DNA from: Sulfurospirillum sp.
GTDB lineage: Bacteria > Campylobacterota > Campylobacteria > Campylobacterales > Arcobacteraceae
Direction: 5' to 3'
DNA: 64,000 nucleotides
Assembly: GCA_030491005.1 (NCBI GenBank)
Contig: JAKZMJ010000001.1
Location: 186,001-250,000, forward strand
The translations under genes and the position numbers were made by a program. Under the pieces are notes generated by a model. It was not told where the DNA came from and made no database searches. It worked only from the letters and a program-made list of their open reading frames with translations. Below are positions 44,019 to 53,691 of this stretch, in pieces. Every line of letters starts with the position of its first letter. Positions within the stretch are counted from its first letter, which is position 1.

Positions 44019-45056
44019 ATGTTATTCAAAAAAATTCATCCAACAAAAGTCTTATTGAACTGTCTGCTTGTACTTGGTTTAGCAAGTGCAAATATTGCCC
44101 AAGCTTCTGAAAGTTTTAAATTAAAATTTCAATCAAGTGATAATTCTGGAAGTGAAAATTTTATAGCACAACAATTATGGGCAAAAAATCTAGCAGTTTT
44201 AAGTAATAATGTATTATTAGTTGAAATGTTACCTACTGGTACAATTGTAAAACATACAGAAACATTAGATGCAATAGGTGCAGGTGTATTAGATGGTCAC
44301 ATAACAGCATTGGGATATTTTTCAGGTAAAGATCCTGCTTTTGGGCTTTTAGGAAATACAGTTGGGGCTTGGAGTGATCCAAATGAGTTATTAATGTTTA
44401 TGGAGTTTGGAGGAGGAAATAAATTAGTTTCACAATTATTAAAACCTTATGGAGTGACTTCTTTAGGAGCTTCAACAACAGGACTAGAAGCTTTTGTTTC
44501 AAAAATTCCATTAAATGGAGTTGATGATTTAAAAGGATTAAAACTAAGAGCTCCTGAAGGACTTGTCCAAGCAGTATTTGCAGCAGCTGGTGCTTCTCCT
44601 GTTAATTTACCTGGTTCTGAAGTATTTACTTCACTTGATAAAGGAGTAATACAAGCTGCTGATTATACTGTTTTTTCTACAAACGATCAACAAGGTTTAC
44701 ACAAAATCGCACCTCATCCAGTATATCCAGGTTTTCATTCTCTTCCTTTAATTAATATTGCCATGAATACAAAAAAATTTAATAAACTACCTAAGCATTT
44801 ACAGAAGTTACTTAAAAGTTCAGTGATTGTATTTTCTAGAAATATTACGGGAAGATTAAAAATAAAAGATTTAATTTCCGTTGCAAAAGCTAGAAAAAAT
44901 CCAAATATAACTATTCATAATTGGTCAGATAAAGAAAGAAAGAAATTTAGAGCAATAGCACAATCACAATGGAAGAAATATGCACAAAAATCACCAAATG
45001 CAAAAATTGCCTATAAAGTTTTAACATCATATTTTGTTGACCATGGCTTATTGTAA
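44019..45056 (+). CDS. TRAP transporter substrate-binding protein (DctP family)
   Basis: A 345-residue periplasmic protein with a signal peptide (LLNCLLVLGLASANIAQA). DctP features: KHTETLDAIGAGVLDG, DDLKGLKLRAPEGLVQAVFAAAGASPVNLPGSEVFTSLDKGVIQAADY with the conserved Arg contacting the ligand carboxylate. It is the first gene of the TRAP-dehydratase operon; the ligand is expected to be a sugar acid (aldonate or uronate). Confidence 0.92.
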   Translation: MLFKKIHPTKVLLNCLLVLGLASANIAQASESFKLKFQSSDNSGSENFIAQQLWAKNLAVLSNNVLLVEMLPTGTIVKHTETLDAIGAGVLDGHITALGYFSGKDPAFGLLGNTVGAWSDPNELLMFMEFGGGNKLVSQLLKPYGVTSLGASTTGLEAFVSKIPLNGVDDLKGLKLRAPEGLVQAVFAAAGASPVNLPGSEVFTSLDKGVIQAADYTVFSTNDQQGLHKIAPHPVYPGFHSLPLINIAMNTKKFNKLPKHLQKLLKSSVIVFSRNITGRLKIKDLISVAKARKNPNITIHNWSDKERKKFRAIAQSQWKKYAQKSPNAKIAYKVLTSYFVDHGLL

Positions 45057-45583
45057 TGGCACAAGAGCCCTTATATAAATCTTTAAGTAAACTAGATCAA
45101 TGGATTATCTCCATTGGTCATAAAATAAGTTTAGTATTTTTATTAATTTCTTTAATCATAATTGGAGAAATTATAGCACGTTATATTTTTAATTCACCTA
45201 CAATGTGGGTACATGAAACAACTATTTTTTTAAGTTCTTTATTGTTTTTATATGGAGGTATTCATTCCCTTGCAAGTAATAAACATATTAGAATAACAAT
45301 GATATATGATACTTTATCAGTAAGGCAAAAGTATTTTGCTGATATATTTATAAGCATTATGGGAATAGTATATTCAACATTAATGGTAATAGCAGCATTT
45401 GCTGTTGCAAAAAGTGCTATGTTTATGCCTTGGGGAGCATTCCATTTAGAAACAAGTGGAAGTGCTTGGGATCCACCCATTCCAGGATTAGTTAAGGCAT
45501 TTTTATTGATAATTCTTCTAATTATGCTGATTCAATATATTTTACATTTGTGTATTCTTATAAAAAGAAAAAATAATGATTGA
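45056..45583 (+). CDS. TRAP transporter small membrane subunit (DctQ family)
   Basis: A 175-residue protein with four membrane segments. The start codon shares one base with the preceding stop, and its end overlaps dctM by 8 bases. Typical DctQ features are IARYIFNSPTMWVHETTIFLSSLLFLYGGIHSL and KHIRITMIYD. Forms the membrane complex with DctM. Confidence 0.92.
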   Translation: MAQEPLYKSLSKLDQWIISIGHKISLVFLLISLIIIGEIIARYIFNSPTMWVHETTIFLSSLLFLYGGIHSLASNKHIRITMIYDTLSVRQKYFADIFISIMGIVYSTLMVIAAFAVAKSAMFMPWGAFHLETSGSAWDPPIPGLVKAFLLIILLIMLIQYILHLCILIKRKNND

Positions 45584-46904
45584 ATTACTTAATATTTCTT
45601 CAATGGGTATTCAAGCAGGTAGTTTTCTAATGTTAGGAATGATGATTGTATTATTACTTACTGGTATGCCACTTGCTTTTGCAACAGGTAGTGTTGCTAT
45701 TTTTTTTACAATTTTTTGGATTGGACCAAATGCTGCTAGTATATTGGCAAGTAGAGTATATAGTTTTACTACTTCTTATGTATTTGTTGCAGTTCCCATG
45801 TTTATTCTTATGGCATCCATTTTAGATAAATCAGGGATTGCTAAAGATTTATTTAATGCAATGAAAATAATAAGTGGTAAGATTAAAGGAGGAGTTGCTG
45901 TTCAAACCATTTTTGTGGCTGTATTTTTAGCAGCTATGTCTGGTATTATTGGTGGAGAAACCATATTGTTAGGATTATTAGCTTTACCACAAATGTTACG
46001 ACTTGGATATGATAGAAAACTAGCAATTGGTACAGTAACTGCTGGTGGTGCGTTAGGAACTATGGTTCCTCCCTCAATTGTACTTATTATTTACGGTTTA
46101 ACTGCAAATGTCTCTATTAGTGATTTATTTACAGCTTCAGCAGTTCCAGGTATTATGCTTGCATCTTTTTATGTTATATATATACTTGTTCGTTGTTATT
46201 TAAATCCATCATTAGCTCCTATGAATGATAAAGAAGATGATTTGTCATTAATTGAAAAAATAAAAATTTTTAAAAGTGTTATTTTACCTATTCTTGTAGC
46301 AATAAGTGTTCTTGGGAGTATTTATACAGGAATTGCATCTGTAACTGAAGCATCTGCTGTTGGTGTAATTGGTATTGCCTTATCTACATATTTAAGAAAA
46401 GAATTAACTTGGAACTTATTGAAAGAAGCATCCTTACAAACACTACAAACAAGTGGAATGATTATTTGGATTGGTATAGGAGCTAGTGTACTTGTTGGAG
46501 TTTATAATCTAATGGGTGGGGTTGAATTTATACGTCATATAATTTTAGGTTTTGGAGGAGGGGAAGGTATATATATTATCATTCTTATGATGGTTATTTT
46601 ATTTTTTCTTGGTATGTTTCTTGATTGGGTAGGTGTTGCATTACTAACTATGCCAATTTTTGTACCAATTGTAATACAACTAGGTTATGATCCTATTTGG
46701 TTTGGTGTTGTTTTTGCAATGAATATGCAAGTTTCATTTTTATCTCCACCCTTTGGTCCTGCTGCATTTTATTTAAAAAGTGTTGCACCACCTGATGTAA
46801 GTTTAAAAGAAATATTTTTAGCTGCATTTCCTTTTATAATGTTACAAATTCTTTGTTTAATCTTACTTATAGCCTTTCCACAAATAACTCTTTGGTGGCA
46901 ATAA
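45576..46904 (+). CDS. TRAP transporter large permease subunit (DctM family)
   Basis: A 442-residue protein with about twelve membrane segments. Family signatures are MPLAFATGSVAIFF, AVPMFILMASILDKSGIAKDLF, AAMSGIIGGETILLG, TAGGALGTMVPPSIVLIIYG and the C-terminal half GMFLDWVGVALLTMPIFVPI and SFLSPPFGPAAFYLK. It carries out Na+-driven uptake of the bound sugar acid. Confidence 0.95.
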   Translation: MIELLNISSMGIQAGSFLMLGMMIVLLLTGMPLAFATGSVAIFFTIFWIGPNAASILASRVYSFTTSYVFVAVPMFILMASILDKSGIAKDLFNAMKIISGKIKGGVAVQTIFVAVFLAAMSGIIGGETILLGLLALPQMLRLGYDRKLAIGTVTAGGALGTMVPPSIVLIIYGLTANVSISDLFTASAVPGIMLASFYVIYILVRCYLNPSLAPMNDKEDDLSLIEKIKIFKSVILPILVAISVLGSIYTGIASVTEASAVGVIGIALSTYLRKELTWNLLKEASLQTLQTSGMIIWIGIGASVLVGVYNLMGGVEFIRHIILGFGGGEGIYIIILMMVILFFLGMFLDWVGVALLTMPIFVPIVIQLGYDPIWFGVVFAMNMQVSFLSPPFGPAAFYLKSVAPPDVSLKEIFLAAFPFIMLQILCLILLIAFPQITLWWQ

Positions 46905-46947
46905 GTAAAATAATAATAGACAAATAAATAAGAGTTTCTAAGGAATT

Positions 46948-48726
46948 ATGATGAAAAATATTAAAAGAGAATTTAAATATAGAAGTCAAGCATGGTTTGA
47001 TAATAAAGAAGATCCTGGAATGACTGCTTTGTATATGGAAAAATATTTAAATTATGGACTAACTAGAGGTGAGATACAAGCTAATCGTCCTATTATTGGA
47101 ATTGCACAAACAGGAAGTGACTTGTCTCCTTGCAATAGACATCACTTAGAATTAGCCTTAAGATTAAAAGATGGAATAAGAGATGCAGGAGGAATTCCAA
47201 TGGAGTTTCCAACTCATCCTATTCAAGAAACAGGTAAGCGACCAACTGCTGCATTAGATAGAAATTTGTCTTATTTATCTATGGTTGAGTCTATTTATGG
47301 ATATCCTATTGATGGTGTTATTTTTACTATTGGCTGTGATAAAACAACTCCTGCTGCATTAATGGCAGCAGGAACATTAAATATTCCTTCTATCACTTTT
47401 TCTGTAGGACCCATGTTAAATGGTTATTACAAAGGTGAATTATGTGGTTCAGGAACAGCTATTTGGGAAGCTAGAAAATTGTATGCAAAAAAAGAAATAG
47501 AATATGAAGAATTTATGGATATAGCAGCAGCATCAGCTCCTAGTGTTGGTTATTGTAACACAATGGGAACAGCTTCAAGTATGAATTGTCTTAGTGAAGT
47601 CTTAGGAATGTCCTTAGCAAATAGTGCAAGTATCCCTGCACCTTATAGAGAAAGGGGACAAAATGCTTATGAAACAGGAAAACAAATCGTTTCTTTAGTA
47701 AATAATGATGTCAAACCTTCAGATATTATGACAAAAGATGCCTTTATAAATACTATTATAGTTTGTTCTGCTATTGGAGCTTCCACTAATGCTCCCATTC
47801 ATATAAACGCCATTGCTAAAAATATAGGTATTAGTATTACTAATGAGGATTGGCAAACATATGGATATGAAATTCCTTTGTTATTAAACTGTCAACCAGC
47901 AGGAAAATATTTAGGTGAAGACTTTCATAGAGCTGGTGGAATTGGTGCTATTATGAGTGAATTAATAAAAGAAAATAAAATTAATAAAAATACATATACG
48001 GTTAATGAACAAAAAACTTGGGAAAATTATGCTACTTCTTCTATTTTAAATAAGGATGTTATTAAAACTTATAAAAAACCATTATTAAAAAATGCTGGTT
48101 TTTTGGTTATGAGTGGAAATATTTTTGATTCAGCTATTATGAAAACCTCTGTAATTGATGAAAGTTTTATTAAAGATTTTATTGTTGATGATAAAATAAA
48201 AGGTAAAGCTGTTGTTTTTGAAGGTCCAGAAGATTATCATAATAGAATAAATGATGAAAGTTTAAATATTAATAAAAAAAGTATTTTATTTATGAGAAAT
48301 TGTGGACCTGTTGGTTTTCCAGGTTCTGGTGAAGTAGTTAATATGCTTCCACCTGATAAATTAATACAAGAAGGAATATCAGTTTTACCAACTATTGGAG
48401 ATGGAAGACAAAGTGGTACTAGTGCTAGTGCATCTATTCTAAATGCTAGTCCTGAAAGTCTTGTAGGTGGTGCATTAGCAATTTTACAAACAGGAGATGA
48501 TATTGTTATTGATTTAAATATAAGAGAAGTTCAAATGCTTGTAAACAAAGAAGAAATATTAAAAAGAAAATCAGAATTAATAATGCCAAAACTACATAAT
48601 GACACACCTTGGCAAGAAATATATAGAAATTTTGTTGAAGGTTTATCTGATGGTGCTTGTTTAAAACTCAATAAACCATATGAAAGAATTTTAGATAAAA
48701 AATGGTTTGCAAGAAATTCGCATTGA
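46948..48726 (+). CDS. IlvD/Edd-family sugar-acid dehydratase
   Basis: A 592-residue Fe-S dehydratase. Cluster ligands are in place: Cys62 (DLSPCNRHH), Cys130 (TIGCDKTTPA) and Cys203 (GYCNTMGTASSM). The length and GSGTAIWEARKLYA, LLNCQPAGKYLGEDFHRAGG, FPGSGEVVNMLPP and DGRQSGTSASASILNASPES match the pentonate/hexonate dehydratase group (arabinonate, xylonate, gluconate, galactonate) more than the amino-acid enzyme IlvD. With KdgK and Eda beside it, a C6 aldonate converted to 2-keto-3-deoxygluconate or -galactonate is most likely. The specific substrate is inference. Confidence 0.85.
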   Translation: MMKNIKREFKYRSQAWFDNKEDPGMTALYMEKYLNYGLTRGEIQANRPIIGIAQTGSDLSPCNRHHLELALRLKDGIRDAGGIPMEFPTHPIQETGKRPTAALDRNLSYLSMVESIYGYPIDGVIFTIGCDKTTPAALMAAGTLNIPSITFSVGPMLNGYYKGELCGSGTAIWEARKLYAKKEIEYEEFMDIAAASAPSVGYCNTMGTASSMNCLSEVLGMSLANSASIPAPYRERGQNAYETGKQIVSLVNNDVKPSDIMTKDAFINTIIVCSAIGASTNAPIHINAIAKNIGISITNEDWQTYGYEIPLLLNCQPAGKYLGEDFHRAGGIGAIMSELIKENKINKNTYTVNEQKTWENYATSSILNKDVIKTYKKPLLKNAGFLVMSGNIFDSAIMKTSVIDESFIKDFIVDDKIKGKAVVFEGPEDYHNRINDESLNINKKSILFMRNCGPVGFPGSGEVVNMLPPDKLIQEGISVLPTIGDGRQSGTSASASILNASPESLVGGALAILQTGDDIVIDLNIREVQMLVNKEEILKRKSELIMPKLHNDTPWQEIYRNFVEGLSDGACLKLNKPYERILDKKWFARNSH

Positions 48727-48839
48727 TTATTGTTTATCTAAGTATTTTTATAATCAAATGAGCATTTGCTTAACAAGATATGTAATAATTTTATTATACA
48801 ATAATTACGGAGATAGCTTATACTTACTATCATAATCAT

Positions 48840-48857
48840 TTGAAGTTAACACTTCAA
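48840..48857. promoter_or_regulatory. Palindrome upstream of the aminotransferase-RidA pair
   Basis: TTGAAGT (48840-48846) and ACTTCAA (48851-48857) form a perfect inverted repeat with a 4-base centre, 71 bases before the aminotransferase start. A plausible repressor or activator site; no regulator gene is adjacent. Confidence 0.45.
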
Positions 48858-48927
48858 TCTTAATCGAATATATAATTTACTTAAAAATTAGATTAGGTAT
48901 TCATAAATAAATTATAAGGAAAATAAT

Positions 48928-50142
48928 ATGATGACACTTGATGAAAGATTTAAAGCACTTAAGACAGAAAATGCACCTGGGCAGGAGTTTCGCCAAGATG
49001 TAAGTGACTTAAGTACGATTATGCGTGGAGAAAAACTAGAAGGAGATCCTGTAGATTTTTCTCATGGTGATGTAGATGCATTTACTCCAACGCCAGGGGC
49101 TACGAAAACTTGGTTAAAAGGATATGAAGTAGGTGGTGAACAAGCATATACTCAATATCGTGGAGAGGCTAAGATTTTGGAAGGACTGGCTGATAGACTT
49201 GGAGTATTTACAGGTTCTGCCATTTTAGCAGATCAAGAGTTGATTATAACTCCAGGAACTCAATGTGCATTGTTTTTAGCACTTGGTTCAACTGTTGAAG
49301 CAGGAGCAAAAGTTGCTGTAATTGAACCAGACTATTTTGCAAATCGCAAACTTGTTAAGTATTTTGGGGGAGTGGTTGTACCTATTCCTTTAAGTTATCA
49401 AGATAGTATGTCTGAAAGTGGACCTGATCTTTGTATTTTAGAAGAAGCATTTAAAGATGGTACAAAAACTCTTGTTTTTTCTACACCAAACAATCCTACA
49501 GGAGTAGTCTATACCAAAGATACAATTGATAAGATTTCAGAACTTACTGCTAAATATAATGTGACTGTTATTGTAGATCAATTATATTCAAGACTGCTTT
49601 ATAGTGGTGAAACTTATACTCATCTTCGTGCTTGTAAGATTGTACCTAAAAATATGATAACTATTATGGGACCATCTAAGACAGAATCTCTTAGTGGATT
49701 TCGTCTTGGAACAGCTTTTGGTACAGCTAGTATTATAGAAAGAATGGAACAGTTACAAGCAATAGTCTCTTTGCGTGCTGCTGGGTATAATCAAGCAGTA
49801 CTTAAAGATTGGTTAAGTGAGCCTAAAGAATGGATGCAAGAACGTATTAAAGCTCATGAAGCAATAAGAGATGAGTTACTTGATATATTTAATTCAGCAG
49901 GATTATCAACAGCAAAACCTCAAGCAGGTAGTTACCTTTTTCCACAATTACCAGATCTTGATATTGATTTAAAATCATTCGTGAAGTTGCTTAGATATCA
50001 AGCTAGTGTGACTGTTACACCAGGAGCAGAATTTGGACCAACAACAATAAATAGTATTCGTCTTAACTTTTCACAAGACCATGCCAAAGCTATTAGGGCT
50101 GCTAAGAGGATAGTAGAGATGGTTCAGAGGTATACAAAATGA
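48928..50142 (+). CDS. PLP-dependent aminotransferase, class I/II
   Basis: A 404-residue fold-type I aminotransferase: GGEQAYTQYRG, ITPGTQCALFLAL, Tyr in EPDYFANRKL, FSTPNNPTGVVY, DQLYSRLLY and the Schiff-base Lys in GPSKTESLSGFRLG, with a C-terminal Arg in SIRLNFS for the substrate carboxylate. The substrate is not recognisable. Base composition is visibly less AT-rich than the neighbours, hinting at recent acquisition. It overlaps ridA by 4 bases (ATGA); RidA proteins clear reactive enamine/imine products of PLP enzymes. Confidence 0.85.
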   Translation: MMTLDERFKALKTENAPGQEFRQDVSDLSTIMRGEKLEGDPVDFSHGDVDAFTPTPGATKTWLKGYEVGGEQAYTQYRGEAKILEGLADRLGVFTGSAILADQELIITPGTQCALFLALGSTVEAGAKVAVIEPDYFANRKLVKYFGGVVVPIPLSYQDSMSESGPDLCILEEAFKDGTKTLVFSTPNNPTGVVYTKDTIDKISELTAKYNVTVIVDQLYSRLLYSGETYTHLRACKIVPKNMITIMGPSKTESLSGFRLGTAFGTASIIERMEQLQAIVSLRAAGYNQAVLKDWLSEPKEWMQERIKAHEAIRDELLDIFNSAGLSTAKPQAGSYLFPQLPDLDIDLKSFVKLLRYQASVTVTPGAEFGPTTINSIRLNFSQDHAKAIRAAKRIVEMVQRYTK

Positions 50143-50573
50143 GCCAAACAAATACACAACCAATTCCCCAAGGTCAATATCTTCCTGCTGTTAGACATAA
50201 TGGATTAATCTATACTTCAGGAATGACACCACGCAAGGACGGAAAACTAATATATTCAGGTAAAATTAAAGCAACTAGTCCAGTTGAGATTTATAGTGAT
50301 GCTGTGCAATTAGCAACTAAAAATGCACTCTTAGCAGTTCAAGCTTGTTTAGAGAAAAATGAAAAAATCTCTATAATTCTTCAATTGACAGTTTATCTAA
50401 ATGCAGAACAAGATTTTAACAAACACCCAAAAGTAGCAGATTATGCATCGGCATTACTAGTAAAAGAGTTGGGAGCTAATAGCATAGGAAGTCGTGCTGC
50501 AATTGGAGTAGCTACATTACCCTCAAATGCCTTAGTTGAAATATCACTAGTTTGTGCAGTTGGTAAACTATAA
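50139..50573 (+). CDS. RidA-family (YjgF/YER057c/UK114) protein
   Basis: A 144-residue member with LIYTSGMTPRKDGKLIYSG, a central helix NALLAVQACLEK, and the key Arg in GSRAAIGVATLPSNALVEISLVCAV, which binds the substrate carboxylate in active RidA enamine deaminases. Its translation is coupled to the aminotransferase. A GTGAAATTAAG stem-loop at 50615-50643 follows and may end the transcript. Confidence 0.9.
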   Translation: MSQTNTQPIPQGQYLPAVRHNGLIYTSGMTPRKDGKLIYSGKIKATSPVEIYSDAVQLATKNALLAVQACLEKNEKISIILQLTVYLNAEQDFNKHPKVADYASALLVKELGANSIGSRAAIGVATLPSNALVEISLVCAVGKL

Positions 50574-50614
50574 TAAGCAAAGGATAAAAATCAACATTTG
50601 TAGATTTTTCTTTA

Positions 50615-50643
50615 GTGAAATTAAGCGAAAAACTTGATTTCAC
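50615..50643 (+). terminator. Stem-loop after ridA
   Basis: GTGAAATTAAG (50615-50625) pairs with CTTGATTTCAC (50633-50643) with one G-T pair and a 7-base loop. It is followed by a pyrimidine-rich stretch, not a pure T-run. Confidence 0.5.
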
Positions 50644-50748
50644 CTTCTTTACATTGTCCATTAAGCCCAAAAATGATTATAAGTTTAATGGATATGTTTG
50701 CAAAAAAATATTAACTATTTTCAAAAAAGTACAAATAATAATTGTAAC

Positions 50749-50818
50749 AACTCACCCTGTTTCAAGAACATAACTTCACTCTAAATTATCTTAAAAACAG
50801 ACCCACCGCTAAATATAT
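50749..50818 (+). mobile_element. Stranded left end of an IS66-type element
   Basis: About 70 bases beginning TTGTAACAACTCACCCTG match the left end and tnpC 3' end of the complete element at 51968-53568, apart from one missing A. It then breaks off into ISAs1 sequence. The flank before it (AATAATAA) matches the flank after the right end of the complete element. The rest of 50574-50860 holds only the ridA stem-loop and no gene. Confidence 0.8.
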
Positions 50819-51967
50819 AGCACAATCCAATAAAAACTCCCAATCAAATTTACACTACTTTTTAGCTATAATATCTATATAAAAAGGGGATGTTATGGCA
50901 AATAAATTTAGAGAGAAATTAGCAGAAAAAAGAAGTAAAAAAGGTTATGAAGAGTTTGCGAAGAAAAATAGATTATTGCAATTATTAAGTTAAATTCCTG
51001 ACCATAGAAAAGGGCAAGGTAAACTTCATAAATTAGAGCATATATTATTTTTATCAGTAATTGCACAATTAATGGGAGCAGTAAACTATAAAGAAATTTG
51101 GATATGGATAGTAAAGCATATCCAAAAAGATAATATTAAAAAACTTTTAGGTGTAGAATTTATAAGAACACCAAGTAGAAGTTCTATTGCTGAGATATTA
51201 GCAGAAGTAAAATATATAGAATTAGAAAAAGTTTTTAGAATATGGATAAATGAACTTGTTGATATATCTCAATTAGAACAATTAGCAGTTGATGGTAAAG
51301 TTATGAATGGAAGTAGTGTTAATGCAAATAAGTCAACAGAAGTATTAAATGCAGTATTAGCTAATAGTGGGATAATACTAGCACATAAAAAAATTGCTGA
51401 TAAATCTAATGAAGTACCAGCACTAAGAGAACTTATTGATGAATTAGATGATAGCTTTATCTATACCTTTGATGCCATGAACTCAAAAAAAAACATTAAA
51501 TAAAATTGAGAATAAGAATAATAATAAATATTATGCTAAATTAAAAGGAAATCAGAAAAAACTTTTAAAAAAAGCAATAAGTATATCAAATACAAAAGAA
51601 CTTACAGATATCTACATATCACCTTTAAATCAAGAAGGTAAAAACTTAGTTAAAAGAAAAATATCAACTTTTACAAATGATAGTTGCTTTTACCATAATA
51701 AAATGACACATATAAAAACTATTATTAGAATTGATAAAACTATTCACAAAACTGATAAAAAGACAGGAGAGACAAAAGAAATAAACACAATATCATTTGC
51801 AATTTCAAATTTTAAAGATAATGCAAAATTCTTTCATGATTTAGGACTAAAACATTGGAAAGTTGAAACTATGCACTTTCATAAAGATAAATCACTTTGT
51901 GAAGATTTACATACTGCAAATATTAACCCCATGACAATGACAATTTTAAGAAGCTTTGTTATAAATA
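50819..51967 (+). mobile_element. ISAs1-family element remnant
   Basis: Carries the promoter element TTTAGCTATAAT (50861-50872), an RBS AAGGGGA and the broken transposase gene below. Its right end is missing, cut at the left terminus of the IS66-type element. The left end is embedded in the IS66 fragment at about 50818, which implies that it inserted into an earlier IS66 copy. Confidence 0.75.
50895..51967 (+). pseudogene. ISAs1-family transposase, broken
   Basis: Starts at ATG 50895 (MANKFREKL). An in-frame TAA at 50991 interrupts it before IPDHRKGQGKLHKLEHILFL, the DDE_Tnp_1-associated N-terminal motif. It continues through LAVDGKVMNGS (first catalytic Asp) and SFIYTFDAMNSKK, where a frameshift near 51485 occurs, then LNKIENKNNNKYYAKLKGNQ, and the ISAs1 C-terminal part KHWKVETMHFHKDKSLCEDLHTANINPM. 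The last residues are lost at the IS66 junction. At least two disabling mutations plus truncation. Confidence 0.88.
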
Positions 51968-53568
51968 TTTGTAACAACTCACCCTGTTTCAAGAACATAA
52001 CTTCACTCTAAATTATCTTAAAAAACAGACCCACCGCTAAAAATATTTATAATAGTCTCAAACTCATTCATATTTCTTTTTCGTGCTGTATCTATTAGTG
52101 ATCTTAAAGTTGCATAATCTTTTACACCTTGTGGTGATTTAAATTGTTGTGATACTTTAAGTTTAACTTTCAAATTTCTTATTGCTCTTTTACTTCCATT
52201 ATTATCAGGGGGAACATTTGAATATAGTAAAAATGTAAATATTTTATCTCTAGCTTTTTTAAACGAATTTAATTGTTTTTGTGTTTCACTTTGAGGTATT
52301 GATTCAATCTTTAAAAGTTTATCAAACATTAATAAATATTGTTCTTTTAAAACCTCTCTTTGTTCTTGTAATAAATCTAATTTATGATCTAACATTGCTT
52401 CTTTTAATAATAACTTTAAATTTTTCATAACTTGTGTATTGTCACATTCAATAGCATAATTTAAATCTCTTACTTTGTGTGCTAAACACAACTGTTCACC
52501 ATTAGCAATTAATGAACTATATGATGAATAATTATCATGAACTACAATAGCATTTACAAATCCATCTTTAAATTCTTCATTAATTACTTTAGTTCCTCTT
52601 GATTCATTATGAACTATATATGTACAAGTATCATTTTGAAATACCCAATTCCAATCTCTACTGCCATTTACTTTAACACCAGTTTCATCTATACCTACCA
52701 TATCACTTACTTCTAGTTGTGATACTATTTTTGTAATTTCTGTTTGTGAAAGTTTACTAGCTTTTTTAAGTAAATTATCAACAGTACCTTCTGATATTTC
52801 AATCTTATACATTGTTTTTAAAGTTTCTACTATTCTTTTATATGAAACATAATGAACAACATTAAGATAAACTACTATTGCCATAACATTTTTACCATAA
52901 CTAATATGTGGTGCTACTATTACAGGATAACTATTATCATGATTATTATATCCACAGTTGGAACACTCTTTTGAGTAGCTTTGATATTGTGTAATCTTTT
53001 GAAGAGTATCTTGTAAATCTAAATCCAACACTTGTCTTTTTTCTTTTAACTTTTTAATAATTTTAGTTAAATCATATCCACAACTTTTACAATTATTAAT
53101 ATTGTATTCAATATCTATAATCTTGCAAAGAGTATCAGTTTGTTTTAAAGTTGTACCATTATGTCCAAACACTGCTCCACTTTTACCACCTTTTTTTCTA
53201 GTGCTTTGGTTTCTTTTTGGAGTATTTATCTCTTTTCCTGATGGTATTCCTGAATTGGTTGAATTCTTTGGTGGTTTTTCTTGGACTAAATTATCTGTTA
53301 AGTTTTTTACATAGTTAAGTAGTTCTTCATGAGTTAGATAATCTAATTCATCTTTGTTTTTAACAGAAAATCGATATTTAATTTGTTCTTTTTTCAAGAG
53401 ATAAAACCTTACTTTTGAGATTAGTAATTATAGCTAAAATAGCATAGAAATCAGCTTTAAATAGGGTTTGTTTTTAATAAATTCTAAAAGTTTTTTAGAA
53501 TATTTTGAACTAAATATTTTCACAAATTTATAAGTTTATATTATTGAAAGGGGGTGAGTTGTTACAAA
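51968..53568 (-). mobile_element. IS66-type (ISBst12-like) insertion sequence
   Basis: Ends are TTGTAACAACTCACCC (left) and its inverse GGGTGAGTTGTTACAA (right). A single large transposase gene, without the tnpA/tnpB accessories of classical IS66, fits the ISBst12 subgroup. The promoter element ATTATAGCTAAA (inverse of TTTAGCTATAAT) lies at 53427-53438. Confidence 0.88.
52018..53397 (-). CDS. IS66-family transposase
   Basis: A 459-residue transposase with an N-terminal Lys-rich region, a zinc-binding domain (CKSCGYD near 105 and CSNCGYNNHD near 145), the IS66 DDE core (GIDETGVKVNGSRDW, VVHDNYSSY, HKVRDLNYA) and the C-terminal signature SNVPPDNNGSKRAIRNLKVK with the catalytic Glu/Asp region replaced as is usual for this subgroup. 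No interruption seen, so it is probably active. Confidence 0.92.
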   Translation of the reverse strand: MKKEQIKYRFSVKNKDELDYLTHEELLNYVKNLTDNLVQEKPPKNSTNSGIPSGKEINTPKRNQSTRKKGGKSGAVFGHNGTTLKQTDTLCKIIDIEYNINNCKSCGYDLTKIIKKLKEKRQVLDLDLQDTLQKITQYQSYSKECSNCGYNNHDNSYPVIVAPHISYGKNVMAIVVYLNVVHYVSYKRIVETLKTMYKIEISEGTVDNLLKKASKLSQTEITKIVSQLEVSDMVGIDETGVKVNGSRDWNWVFQNDTCTYIVHNESRGTKVINEEFKDGFVNAIVVHDNYSSYSSLIANGEQLCLAHKVRDLNYAIECDNTQVMKNLKLLLKEAMLDHKLDLLQEQREVLKEQYLLMFDKLLKIESIPQSETQKQLNSFKKARDKIFTFLLYSNVPPDNNGSKRAIRNLKVKLKVSQQFKSPQGVKDYATLRSLIDTARKRNMNEFETIINIFSGGSVF

Positions 53569-53691
53569 TAATAAATTATAATACAAATGCTCGAACATAA
53601 AAACAGAAGAAATATTAAGCCTAAGACAGCACTTCATTTTGTAAGATATTATTAACTCTTTAAATTTAAAAGTTTACAAAATTTCATAATA

